Shown piece by piece: positions 24,360-60,754 of a stretch of DNA of 64,000 bases. Each line of letters starts with the position of its first letter. Positions within the stretch are counted from its first letter, which is position 1. Origin of the DNA: Plotosus lineatus (taxonomy: Eukaryota; Chordata; Actinopteri; Siluriformes; Plotosidae); contig CM045729.1 of NCBI GenBank assembly GCA_024760905.1, positions 82,063,550-82,127,549 on the forward strand. Direction: 5' to 3'. Made by a program: the position numbers and the translations under genes. Under the pieces are notes generated by a model. The model was not told the origin of the DNA. It did not search any database and saw nothing but the letters and a program-made list of their open reading frames with translations.

Positions 24360-24485
24360 TATCCATTATTAAGCTTTCGGGGAGGCTGTAGCCTATCTCA
24401 GCCCACTCTGGGTGAATGCAGGGTACATCCTGAATGGCTCATCAGTCCATTGCAGGAAAACAGACAACCACTCACACCCACATTC
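24360..24485 (-). repeat. SINE-like repeat, tail fragment
   Basis: ctatctcagcccactctggg and ctcatcagtccattgcagg: the tail module, minus orientation. Confidence 0.65.
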
Positions 24486-24514
24486 AGGGTCAATCAAGAA
24501 TATCATTCCTTCAT

Positions 24515-24850
24515 TTATTTTCGAACCTGCTAATCCTAATTCGGGTCAAAGGAAGGCTGGCACACATCTTAGCTGTCTGGGTAAAGGCGGAGTACACCCT
24601 GGACAGCTCACCAGACCATTGCAGGGTCAACACATATACAACCATTCACACTCATTCTTACACCTAAGGGCAATTTGGAACATCGCTGAGGGTGCATATA
24701 TTTGGATTGCACGAGACAACCAGAAACCCGGAGGAAACCCACGCAGACATGGAGAGAACCTAAAAACTGCACACATAACCAACTGAGCCTGGCACAGGAC
24801 TCCAGCCCACTAGCTTCGTACTAGGTGGATGCGCTAACCCCTACAGCCAT
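24515..24850 (-). repeat. tRNA-headed SINE-like repeat (type 1), diverged
   Basis: Tail at left (cctaattcgggtcaaaggaa), middle cccggaggaaacccacgcag, degenerate head at right (ggatgcgctaacccctacag). Confidence 0.7.
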
Positions 24851-25748
24851 TAATAAAGCTTTCCTGAAACAAGATGACGCACAATCGGCTTAACCAAACA
24901 ACAGCTCTCTTTTTAAAGCATTTTCTCACTTCATGTTTCCTTCTGAACTGGGTTTTACGAACGCAAATAAAATTCTATAAGTTCCAGGAGGTGCTGGAGG
25001 AAATGATGTTAGGTGACAAGAACTCTGAGGGAAATCTGATATGAAGTTTTGATCAGTGATGAAATAAAACCAGAGCTCACCCAGAGACGGCTGGCCCATC
25101 TGAAGGCAAAAAGGTCACACTGTACAGGATTTAATGGGCAATTAAACCTGCTGAAACTGCAGCCGAGACATTGTGGGGAAACCGGTAGGGAAAGCTGTCT
25201 AGTCACCTCGTAACCTTTTGTTCTTAATATACAACCACACTTCTTCAGCATCTGGTGAAAAAAACAAGATGCAATTACAGCTCGGCCGGCAGCAACTTCA
25301 GAACTTTCATAATTGTCCTTATTTGGTAAACTACAAAATTACTAATGTTGTTTCACTCTCCACGAATCAGTAACGCACACTATGATCATTTTATCCTTGT
25401 GTTTGATCTCTCCAGGGCGCCACCGACCTGGAAAATGTCATCCATCAGTCCATACAGGGATAAGGCGAGAGTTTCACCTCTGATGTACATGGTAAAGACA
25501 AACGTGACACTGACGTGGCCTCCTGATTAATCTCTGAGAAGAACCGAATCTTCACTCCCACATGGAGGGGGTTTCAGGAGCGTGTGTCGCTCGTACAAAT
25601 GTTACGCAGGGGATTGTGGGATGCAGGAGTCTGTTTCCATGACAACACACCCATTCCATTCCACCTTTCCTAACGATGCTTCATGCCTGCTGTTTTATGC
25701 AAATACAAATGCACTTTAGCAATAATAGCGGCTGAATAGTGCGAACAC
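24851..25748. other. Repeat-poor non-coding island upstream of glra2
   Basis: About 900 bp without transposons. It contains an octamer ATGCAAAT at 25697-25704. No gene is seen. Confidence 0.45.
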
Positions 25749-25749
25749 G

Positions 25750-25809
<60 letters not shown>

Positions 25810-25904
25810 TTACTTATTTTTAATGCAGCTAATTAATGCTGCATAACACCAGAATCTAACCAAAATCTCAAGGAGCCAAGAAGAAAACATTTTTTCATTC
25901 TTTG

Positions 25905-25974
<70 letters not shown>

Positions 25975-25999
25975 TAGAATATGCATATCAAATAACGTC

Positions 26000-26054
<55 letters not shown>

Positions 26055-26056
26055 TA
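25749..26056 (+). repeat. Cluster of (AC)n, (GT)n and (ATT)n microsatellites
   Basis: (AC)n at about 25749-25806, (GT)n at 25905-25973 and (ATT)n at 26000-26054. The first two are complementary and could pair as a stem about 100 bp apart. Confidence 0.95.
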
Positions 26057-26091
26057 CATGAATTTGTTATAATATAAATATTAATGTGTTA

Positions 26092-26739
26092 TAATATAAT
26101 AATGTGTACTTCTTCTTTTCCTTTCGGCTGTTCCCCTCAGGGGTCGCCACAGCAAATGATCTGCCTCCATCTCACCCTATCCTCTGTATCTTCTACTCTT
26201 ACACCAACGACCTTCATGTCCGCCTTCACCACATCCATAAATCTTCTCTTTGGTCTTCCTCTGGGCCTTCTGCCTGGTAGTTCCAGCCTCAGCATCCTAC
26301 TACCAATATACTCACTATCCCTCCTCTGTACATGTCCAAACCATCTCCATCTAGCCTCTCTGACTTTGTCTTCAAAACATCTACCATGTGCTGTCCCTCT
26401 GATGTACTCATTCCTGATCCTATCCATCCTCGTTACTCCCCAGGGTCACTGTCTCTAAACCATACAACATCGCTGGCCTCATCACCGTCTTGTACACTTT
26501 TCCCTTCATTCTTGCTGATACTCTCCTATCACACATCACACCGGACACTTTTCTCCATCCATTCCAACCAGCCTGCACACGCTTCTTCACCTCTTTTCTA
26601 CACTCTCCATTGCTCTGGATTGTTGAGCCTAAGTACTTAAAATCCTCCACCTTCCTTATCTCTGTCCCCTGTAACCTCAGCGTTCCTCTTGGGTCCTTCT
26701 CATTCACACACATGTATTCTGTAATATAATAATGTGTAC
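26092..26739 (-). mobile_element. RTE-clade LINE copy D, short 3' fragment with perfect target duplication
   Basis: The body 26110-26721 is the 3' terminal 0.6 kb, minus strand: C-terminal RT region (MDRIRNEYIRGTAHGRCFED, GRRPRGRPKRRFMDVVKADM) and 3' UTR ending gaaaagaagaa. The 18-bp direct repeat taatataataatgtgtac flanks it at 26092-26109 and 26722-26739. About 57 bp are missing near 26440 at a run of C, compared with copy B. Confidence 0.95.
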
Positions 26740-26765
26740 CACTTTCTAAATATTAATTCAAGCCT

Positions 26766-26908
26766 AGGGCAGCACAGTGATGTAGTGGTTAGCATGTGAA
26801 CTGTACAGGGTGTACCCAACCTTTGCTCAGGGTTGGCTGAGATAGGCTCCAGATTCCCCGCAACCCTAATTATAATGAAACAGTTCAGCAAATAAATGAA
26901 TAAATGAA
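26766..26908 (+). repeat. SINE-like repeat with internal deletion
   Basis: Head gcacagtgatgtagtggtta is joined directly to the tail ctgtacagggtgtacccaac...aatgaataaatgaat; the B box and middle are lost. Confidence 0.75.
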
Positions 26909-27167
26909 TTAAACTTGTTTGTGTGTTTATTTTTCTACTCATTTATCAATCAATTAAAAATGTCTTGTGGTAGGGGATGAGCAGCACTTTTCTTTCCACC
27001 ACTTTCTTGACTGAAGTTCCGTTAAGGTAGCGAATCCCCTACTGCTCTCCGGGTGCCCGAATGTGTGTGGCAGCCCACTGCTCTGAGTGCGTGTGAGCTC
27101 AATGTTTATGTGTGTGCACTTACCTTGTATGGGCTGAATACAGAGGGAAACATTTATTTATCATTAA

Positions 27168-27385
27168 TTCATTCATTTTCTAAGATGGTTAATCTGAATT
27201 CGGGACATCACCGGGCCGATACTCCAATAACCTTGCACAATCACATCGAGGGGCAATTTGGAAAAGCCACTTCACCTACTGTGCATATTTTTGGTCTGTG
27301 GGAGGAAACCGGAGAACCTGCAGGAAACCCACACAAGCACAGGGAGAGCATACACACTCCACACAGAAACGCCTCCGTAACAGAT
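27168..27385 (-). repeat. SINE-like repeat, partial
   Basis: Minus-strand copy with gtgggaggaaaccggagaac and acacaagcacagggagagca; the head is missing. Confidence 0.7.
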
Positions 27386-27410
27386 TTTTCTGGAACATAT
27401 AGCAATTTCT

Positions 27411-27690
27411 TGTGGCCTGGTGGTATCGCTGATCCTAAGGTTGGGGGTTCGAGTCCCACGCTCCACAAGGTTGTCACTGCCTCCAAGCCCAGTGCAGCTA
27501 ACTGGATTATCAAAGGCGGGCCATGTCTCTCACTGTCTATGGTGAGAGGTTCATGTAAAAGAACCATTGCTGACTTTCGTAACGAGGAGCTGTAAAGCCG
27601 TTAGTGTGTTTCTATCTCTCGCTAAAGGTTTGTGCCAGGAAGGGCATCCGACGTAAAAAACTATGAACCAAATCAAACGTGTGAATTATT
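27411..27690 (+). repeat. tRNA-headed SINE-like repeat (type 2) joined to an RTE-leader-like tail
   Basis: Head gtggcctggtggtatcgctg (a few bases lost) with B-box gggttcgagtcccacgctcc, then the type 2 body (gctaactggattatcaaagg). It ends in gtgccaggaagggcatccga followed by cgtaaaa, nearly the motif in the 5' leader of the RTE LINE copies here. Confidence 0.65.
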
Positions 27691-27915
27691 TGACCCCTGC
27701 GAAAGGGAAAAAGCTGAAAGGAAATCTCATCTCTATGTCAAACTTTTATGGTATTTGTTTCAATTTTCTTTCATGTTTATTTATAATAAAGAACGGTAAA
27801 CAAATTTGAGTGACCAAACAGATTTCAATAATCAGCTCACGGTTGGTCTGTTTGCTTGGGGCAAGAACGCATGCGCTTAACGTGAAGCTCTCCAAGGTAC
27901 TGAAAATGCCGATTT
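27691..27915. other. Non-coding, no clear features
   Basis: AT-rich, nothing recognised. Confidence 0.45.
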
Positions 27916-28130
27916 CGCTCTCTCTCTCTCTCTCGCTCTCTCTCTTTCTCTCTCTCTCTCTGTCTGTCTGCCTCTGTCCCTCTCACTCCAGCTGTCTCTC
28001 TCCCCCCTCTCGCTCTCTCCCTCAGTGCCCTCCCTTTCTCCCCCTCCCCCACTCGCTAGTTCTTCCTCCCTTCTTTCCCTCTCTCTATCCCTCGCTCTCT
28101 CCCCACTCTCCTTTTCTCTCTCTCGCTCTG

Positions 28131-28206
<76 letters not shown>
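27916..28206 (+). repeat. (CT)n-rich tract followed by (CA)n
   Basis: A pyrimidine-rich stretch from 27916 to about 28146 runs into pure (CA)n to 28206. It ends about 250 bp before the glra2 start codon. Confidence 0.95.
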
Positions 28207-28209
<3 letters not shown>

Positions 28210-28375
28210 CCAGTAATCTGTGGAACTCGTACATCCTGTCACGTCTTGTCGGATATTATTATAATCTTTATTATTATTTTTGCAGGTTGCAGGTCTACTA
28301 AAATCTCAATCTAAATATACACATAAATATACTTTTTAGGTTTCTTTTTCTTTTCTTTTTTTTTTTTTTTTTTTT

Positions 28376-28457
28376 TGCGGATGTTGCTTGAAGCCAGACC
28401 CTCCGAGCCCTGCGTGGGAGTGCGTGAATGGGTCGCGAGAGCGCAACACCGAGCGGA
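28376..28457 (+). promoter_or_regulatory. CpG-dense leader just upstream of the glra2 start
   Basis: After a T-rich tract (about 28340-28375) the sequence turns abruptly CpG-rich, with about 18 CpGs between 28376 and 28510, unlike the AT-rich surroundings. That fits the 5' UTR or core promoter of a CpG-type vertebrate promoter. No TATA box is obvious and no transcription start can be fixed. An upstream in-frame ATG at 28428 has a poorer context (T at -3) than 28458 (G at -3). Confidence 0.35.
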
Positions 28458-53734
<25,277 letters not shown>

Positions 53735-54285
53735 GTGCAGAATTTCAAAATTTAAATCAATAATTCCAACAAACCCTTCACACAACCTGCATCCTAATTG
53801 GAGGCAGTGTTAGATAGATGCACCATCCAATGATTCACATGTAAGTTCAGTAACCATAATAATCTCTCTAAAGATTATTCATCCACACTGTGATCATGAG
53901 CAAAAGTACAAAGGAGCATGCACGGGAGAGGGGTGGGGGGGAGAGCATAAAACTCCTTCTGGACTGATAGGGAACATTAATAAAGCAGGTAGTTTCTATA
54001 AGCTATTTCTATAAGGTATTGGCTTTAAGAATGGTGAGCTCTTGAATGAATTAGTGTAAACAGTGGAGTGTAAGGTCAGTGGTGTTGAGGGAACACCCTC
54101 AAGGACATGTCAAGGTGCTTTAGTGAATTAAAGCACTTCAGGATTGTGATGGATTTGGGCTTGAATGAAGGGACTTTTGCACGCTACATATGTCAGGAAG
54201 ATAAACCTTTGAAGCGCAGGACAGCCATATCTCCACTTCTTGTGCACCATCTTATACAGTGTCTATTCACCAACACATCATCATC
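53735..54285 (+). other. Start of glra2 intron 8
   Basis: No transposon or exon seen. The donor is gtgcag. Confidence 0.6.
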
Positions 54286-56955
54286 AGCAGCTTAGTCCGG
54301 GTTTGAGTCGCTGGGGCAGCAGCCAAAGCCATGAGGTCCAGATGTCCCTCTCCTCAGCCACTTCCTCCAGCTCTTCCAAAGGGTTACAGGTGTTCCCAAA
54401 CCATCTGAGAGACATAATCTTTCCAGCATGTTCTGGGTCGACTCCAGGGTTTCTTCCCAGTTGGACATGCCCAAAACACCACACCAGGGAGGTGTTCAGG
54501 AGGCATTTTAACCAGATGCTCGAGCCACCTCAACTGGCTCCTCTCAATGCAGAGGAGCAGCATTCTACTCTGAGTTCTTCTGGATGGCTGAGTTTCTCAC
54601 CCTATCTCTAAGAGAGAGCCCCACCACCCAGCAAAGGAAGCTCATTTCAGCTGCTTGTATCCACAATCTTGTTCTTTTGATCACTAACTAAAAGCTCGTG
54701 ACCAAAAGTAAGGGTCGGAAGGGTACATCGATTGGTAAATTGAGAGCTTTATGGCTCAGCTCCCTCTTCACTATGATGAACTGCTACTAACTCCGAATTA
54801 CAGTGGAGGCTGCAGCAATCCACCTGCCGATCTCCTGCTCCATCTTTCCCTCACTCGTGAACAAGACCCAAAGATACTTGAACGCCTCTACTTGAGGCAG
54901 GACCTCATTCTATACTCGGAAGGTACATTCCAGCCTTTCCCAACTGAGAATCAAGGCCTTGGACTTGGAGGTGCTGGTTCTCATTCCGACCACTTGGCTG
55001 TGAATTGCTCCAATCAGAATTGCTCCAATCCGCAAAGAGCAGAATCAAGAGTCTATGGCCACCAAACCAGAATCCCTCAACGCCTCGGCTGTGCCTAGAA
55101 TTTCTGTCCATAAAAATTATGAACAGACTCGGTGACAAAGGACAGCCTTGGCAAACTCCAACCCTCACCAGAAACGAATTCGAGCTGTTGTTACCAATGT
55201 GGACCAAGCTTTGGTTACAGTGATATAGAGACCAAATGGCTTGTAGCAACAGCTCTGGTACACCATACTCCTGAAGCATGCCCCACAAGATAGCCCAAGG
55301 GACATGGTCGAAAGCCTTCTTTAAATCCACAAAGCATATGTGGACAGATTGGGCAAATTGCCATCGCCCCCTATAGGATCCTGAAGAGTGCAGAGAGTTG
55401 GTTGAGATTGCCGTGGCCAGGAAGAAAACCACATTGTTCCTCATGAATCTGAGGTTCAACTATTGGTCAGATCCTCCTCTCCCGTACCCCTGCATAGACT
55501 TTCCCGGGGAGGCTGAGGAGTGTCATTCGATGATAATTGGAACACACCCTCCAGTACCCCTTTTTAAAAAGGGGGACGACTGTTATGAGCATGTACATAT
55601 TTGTGTGAATGTAAATATAAAAATACTTATATAATATATGTTTGCTGTATCTACTCACTGGTACACATTGGTGAGTCAGGGCTATTGATAGTTTCATACA
55701 TAGATGCAATATGTTTAAGGACACATGTACGTTAAGGTAGTAGTGGTGTGAGACCTGGGTGCACGTGTACTGGTGGTATCGCCGCCTCAGCTATGGATGT
55801 ATGAAACATGGCCCATTTGGAATCCATGTCACTTGCCTTCATTGGGATGTAGTTGTAGCTCTGCAGGAGGTAGGAGTTAAAGGCCCCTCTAACAGGAGAC
55901 TCCACCAAACATTCGCAGGAGATCCTAACTACTCAGTTGGGCCTGCCAGTTCTGGAGGGTGCCCCCCCTCCTCCCACCATCAGAACCAGCTCACCACCAG
56001 TTGGTGATCGGTTGACAGCTCAGATCCCCGCTTCACCCGAGTGTCCAGAACATGTGGCCACAAGTCCGGTGACATGACTACAAACTTGATGATTAAACTG
56101 CGACTGCGGGTGTCCTGGTGCCAAGGGCACTTATAGACACTCTTATGTTATAACATGGTGTTTGTGATGAACAAACTGTGACGAGCACAGAAGTCCAACA
56201 ACGAAACACCATTTGGGTCCAGACTGGGGAGGCTGTACCTACCAACCACACCCTTACAGGTCACACTATCGTTCCCCTTGCCCACATGGGCATTGAAGTC
56301 TCCCAGGACAATGTGTAATTCTCCCAGGGGAACGTTCTCCATCACCCTCCCCCCTTCCCCCCCAAAGACTCCAAGAAGGGTGGGTACTGTAACTGTCATT
56401 TGGTGCAGAACCCAAAGGCAGAGGGAAGTTACCCTTTCTTCAACAGGGGAGAACCCCATCGTGTGGGCACCAAGATGGGGCAATAAGGATGCCCACACCG
56501 GCTCACCACCTCTCCCCATGATTCCAGTATGGAATAAGGTCCAGCCCCTCTCAGGATGAGTGGTTCCAGAGCCCAAGCCATGCATTGAGGTGAGTCCGAC
56601 TATATCTAGTCAGTATCTCTCCACCTCATGCCCCAGCTCAGGTTCCTCCTGTGCCAGAGACGTGACATTCCATGTCCCAAGAGTCAGAGTCAGTAGACAA
56701 GGATTGGTTCGACAGAACCCATGCCTTCAGCTAGCACACTCACACTGCACCTGACTCTTGTGTCTGAATGTGTCTGAGCAAGGGAAATCATATTTTTTTA
56801 CATTTGCCCATAGTGCTTTTTGAACCTTGCTTCATCTGAGCCTTCACCTAGTTTGCCTTCCGTGACCCCAACAGGGGCATAATAACCCCAAGAACATAGC
56901 TACTATGATCATTTAGACATGCAAACCCCTCCACCATGATAAGGTGGCGATTCAA
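54286..56955 (-). mobile_element. Rex3 LINE, nearly full length, degenerate
   Basis: Minus strand. A 5' leader (ccaccttatcatggtggagg near 56950), endonuclease with GDFNAHVGKGNDSVTCKGVV and LDFCARHSLFITNTML (56585-56148), then a gap of unrelated sequence at about 55585-55740, RT (HICFVDLKKAFDHVPWAILW, VCQGCPLSPSLFIIFMDRNS; 55459-54905) and a decayed C-terminus down to 54286. The conserved Rex3 stretch cggtgacaaaggacagcctt recurs near 55130. The catalytic box reads LLFADWSN, so the second Asp is lost. Confidence 0.9.
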
Positions 56956-56999
56956 AGAGGGGTATTTACTAACTCAACACAACGTTATCCTCGGTTATT

Positions 57000-58068
57000 A
57001 AATACACTACTGTACTACATTTCAGCTTGCGCTACTGAATACAAACACTGAATACTGATCACTGCATTTTTTTAACTTAACATGGAATACTGACCACTGA
57101 ATTTTTATACTTAATACTGAATTACTGAACTAAACTAAAATACTAAACACTGAATACTAGGAAACACTGAATACTAATTAGTAAATGGAATACTGAATAC
57201 TAAATATGAATACTAATTAGTATGTTTAATATTCAACAGGGAATACTCAATACTGAACACTGAATACAAATATTGAGTTATTCTATCTATCTATCTAGTG
57301 CTTGAGTCGTAGGACGACCATTGGCGACCCGCCATGAAGGATAACTCCCTGGTTATCATCTTCATGGAGGTTTTCTTGGCAGGATTAGTGCAGTGGTTTG
57401 CCATTGCCTTCTGCACGATGCGAACCTACGGGCAATTTAGAACGGCCAATTAACCTACTGTATATGTCTTTGGATTGTGGGAGGAAACCGGAGCACCCGG
57501 AGGAAACCCACGCAAGCACGGGGAGAACACGCAAACTCCACACAGAAACGCCCAGGCCAGGAATAAAACCCAGGCCTTCTTGCTGTGAGGCGGACGTGCT
57601 AACCACTACGCTACCATGCGGCCAATATTGAGTTATTAGTAAACAGAATATTGAAGAGTAAGCATTAAATACTAAACACTGAACAAGGAATATTGAACAC
57701 TAAACACTTAATACTCAATAATAAACATTGAATACTGAATAGGAAACAGGTAATACCAAATATTAAACACTGAATATTAAATTCTAAACAAGGAATTCTG
57801 AATACTGAACATGGAATACTAAACACTGAATAATGAATACTAAGCACTAAAAACTAAATACAGAACATTACATACATTAAACACTGAACAACAAATACAA
57901 AAGACTGAATACTAAATCCTAAACATTGAATATTAGACACTGAACACAGAGGACTAGACACTCAATACTAAACCTTTAACAGTAATTATAAACCATGGAA
58001 TAGTGAAAACCAAACACTGGCTCCTAGATACTAAATACTGAATATTGAATAATAGACATTGAACTAGG
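57000..58068 (+). repeat. Degenerate short tandem repeat (ACTGAATACTAAAC-like), split by a SINE-like repeat
   Basis: Blocks at 57000-57280 and 57630-58068 consist of imperfect 7- to 15-bp units such as aatactgaacactgaatac. The SINE-like copy at 57300-57625 separates them. Confidence 0.85.
57295..57625 (-). repeat. tRNA-headed SINE-like repeat (type 1) with a different 3' module
   Basis: The head (gctaaccactacgctaccat) and middle (gattgtgggaggaaaccgga) are type 1. The usual tail is replaced by about 130 bp containing cgaccattggcgacccgcca and ggaggttttcttggcaggat. Confidence 0.75.
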
Positions 58069-58160
58069 ACTGCAACTAACAATTATTTTCATAATCGATG
58101 AATTGGTCAATTATTTTTTCAATTAATTGATTAATCGGAAAGAGCACAAACATTTATTTT
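58069..58160 (+). repeat. hAT-like terminal repeat fragment
   Basis: gactgcaactaacaattatt and ttaattgattaatcggaaag resemble the 'GGGCTGCAACTAACGATTATT...GATTAATCG' end common in teleost hAT-type MITEs. The other end was not found. Confidence 0.45.
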
Positions 58161-58319
58161 TTAATTTCCATTTCTATAGGACATATATATATGTATATAT
58201 ATATATTTCCATTTGTTTTCAAATTGCCAGAACATATGTGAGTAGCTGAGTGTATATCTAATCATTTGGTAATTCTGTGATAGGTAATCACAGTTCAACA
58301 TATTCATATAAATAATCTA

Positions 58320-58398
<79 letters not shown>

Positions 58399-58922
58399 TT
58401 AATTTTATACATGCTATAGCTTATAATTACATGTCGTGTGGTTCTCAAATGCTGACGTAATCTGAGCTAATATTGTATAAAGCTTAAATTTAGTTTTATA
58501 CATTAAAATTGTGTATTCTAAAGACAGTAGAAATGTTTTGCTCTTCACTCTATTAGCATCATCACATTGCTAATCATGAACGAGGTCTTCTATAAATAAT
58601 ATAGCAATTTCTCAGCACTCAACACGAGTTTCTAATGCTAACGTAAACAGTTATTAAATGCGACTGAAGAGATCATGACAAACAACTTAACATTTCAAAT
58701 AGTTCAATCAACTTTCGCAATTGTACAACATTTTGGCCTGCGCATTCCGGTAAAGGTTAAATAACCTGAGTAGGAACATGACGGCTGCCATCTTGAATTG
58801 CCAGACCTTCTTTAGATCATATGACAAGCAAACACACTTGTGTATTACTACAGTACTCTTAGCTCATTAGCTGCCCAGGCTGGGTGCTGAGGTTATGTGA
58901 GCTATCGTCATAAACTATCATA
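58161..58922 (+). other. Non-coding with a long (TA)n
   Basis: (TA)n at about 58324-58394. The remainder is AT-rich with no gene. Confidence 0.7.
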
Positions 58923-59694
58923 CAGTGGTAGCTCACCTTACGAAAGATCCAACAAACGAAAAATCCAAGTTACAAAACGCATTTACCTAAAATTTCTGTC
59001 TCTGGATACGAAAAAAATTCACGTTACAAAACGCACCATCTCAAAAATTCAAACAATGCATGAGTTGCTCTCCCATTGGCTATCTCCTAACAGCCTGCTC
59101 CGCTGGCCTTCCATTGGCTAGGAGAGAGCTGTATCTCCATAATACCCATGATGCTTTTCGTGTGCCTTCAACCATTGGCTAGGAGGGAGCTGCATCTCCA
59201 AAATACCCATGATGTTTTCGTGTGCCTTCGACCATTGGCGAGGAGGGAGCTGCATCTCCATAATACCCATGATGCTTTTCGTGTGCCTTCGACCCATTGT
59301 TCATCACACAGTTCTAACACGTGTAAAGGACAGAGTTACTGTTGTTTCATGAGTTTTTCGAGTGTGCTCATTGCAACTTTATTTTTCATCATTCATCATG
59401 GGCCCCAAGAAAGTGATTTCTGGTGCGAGTGAAAAGAAGAAGCGGGCTCATGGCATGCAGTTGAGTCATATCGCAAAGGAATATGGTCAAACCCATCAAC
59501 CATCAGTAGGATATTGAAGCAGAAGGAGGATTTAAAAGGTATACTTTTATAATTTTAAAGGGTTTAGGGGGTAGAATTGGGGGCCTTGGAATGAATCAGG
59601 CCTTTTACATGTAAACTGTGACTCAACTTATGAAAAAATCAAGTTATGAAACCACTTCTGGAACGGATTAATTTCGTAAGGTGAGGTACTACGG
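58923..59694 (+). mobile_element. Tigger/pogo-like deletion derivative with N-terminal transposase remnant
   Basis: 772 bp flanked by TA; ends cagtggtagctcaccttacg and the complement of ccgtagtacctcaccttacg. At 59398 a start gives MGPKKVISGASEKKKRAHGM. After a small indel another frame reads PSTISRILKQKEDLKG, the helix-turn-helix of a pogo/Tigger transposase. The DDE domain is deleted. Three tandem copies of a unit of about 62 bp (ccattggctaggagggagct...) lie at about 59111-59297. Confidence 0.8.
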
Positions 59695-59711
59695 TATATA
59701 TATATATATAA

Positions 59712-60754
59712 AACTGCAGCCGTGGGGGAAGGGGGGCACAAACAAAACAAGTGTCCACTCTCAGGCCGGTCCCGAGCCCCGATAAATGCAGAGGGTTGCG
59801 TCAGGAAGGGCTTCCGGCGTAAAACCAATGCCACAAATAACATGCGAGTCAAAACTAAGAAATACATACCGGATCGGTCAAGGTTCGGGTTAACAACGAC
59901 CACCATCAGTGCTGTTAACCAACAGGGTGCTGGTGGAAATCAGACGACTGTTGGTCGAAGAAGTCGAAGGAGAGATGGGAGGCGTGTCCGTAGGTGGAGA
60001 AAGAGAAGAGGAAAGGCATGACTCTAGGACTGAGAGTAGGGACTTTGAATGTTGGAACTATGAAAGGAAAAGTTAGAAAGCTGGCTGACATGATGCAGAG
60101 GAGAAAGGTCGATATACTGTGCGTTCAGGAGACCAGGTGGAAAGGTAGCAAAGCTAGAAGCTTAGGAGCAGGGTTTAAGCTGTTTTTTCATGGTGTGGAT
60201 GGGAAGAGAAATGGAGTAAGAGTCATCATGAAGGAGGGCTTTGTCAGGAATGTTCTAGAAGTGAAAAGAGTGTCAGACAGAGTGATGAGTCTCAAGTGAG
60301 AAATTGAAGGCATGATGTTCAATGTTGTTAGTGCTTATGCCCCACAGGCAGGATGTGAGCTAGAAGAGAAGGAGAGATTCTGGAGTGAGTTAGATGAAGT
60401 GATGCAGAGTACCCCCAGTGGTGAAAGAGAGGTCATTGGGGCAGACTTCAATGGACATGTTGGTGCAGACAACAGAGGGGATGAGGAAGTGATGGGCAGG
60501 TTTGGTATCCAGGACAGGAACACAGAAGGACAGATGTTGATAGATTTTACAAAAAGGATGGAAATGGCTGTGGTGAATACTTTCTTCCAGAAGAGACAGG
60601 AGCATAGGGTCACTTACAAAAGTGAAGGTAGGAGCACACAGGTAGCCTATATCTTGTGTAGGCGTTGTAATTTGAAGGAAGTCAGTGACTGCAAAGTAGT
60701 AGTGGGTGAGAGTCTTGCCAAACAGCATAGGATGATGGTGTGTAGGATGATGCT
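59712..60754 (+). mobile_element. RTE-clade LINE copy G, 5' half, interrupted by copy H
   Basis: Plus strand: 5' leader (gataaatgcagagggttgcg), then endonuclease LRVGTLNVGTMKGKVRKLAD, ILCVQETRWKGSKARSLGAG, VIGADFNGHVGADNRGDEEV and SEGRSTQVAYILCRRC (the usual Asp of QVDYIL is Ala, a catalytic-motif loss), with a stop at 60298. It is cut at 60754 and continues at 62775. Confidence 0.93.

Noticed and set aside
24851..25748. A hidden gene in the repeat-poor island
   Set aside because: No frame with domain-like sequence or splice signals. Only non-coding conservation remains possible.
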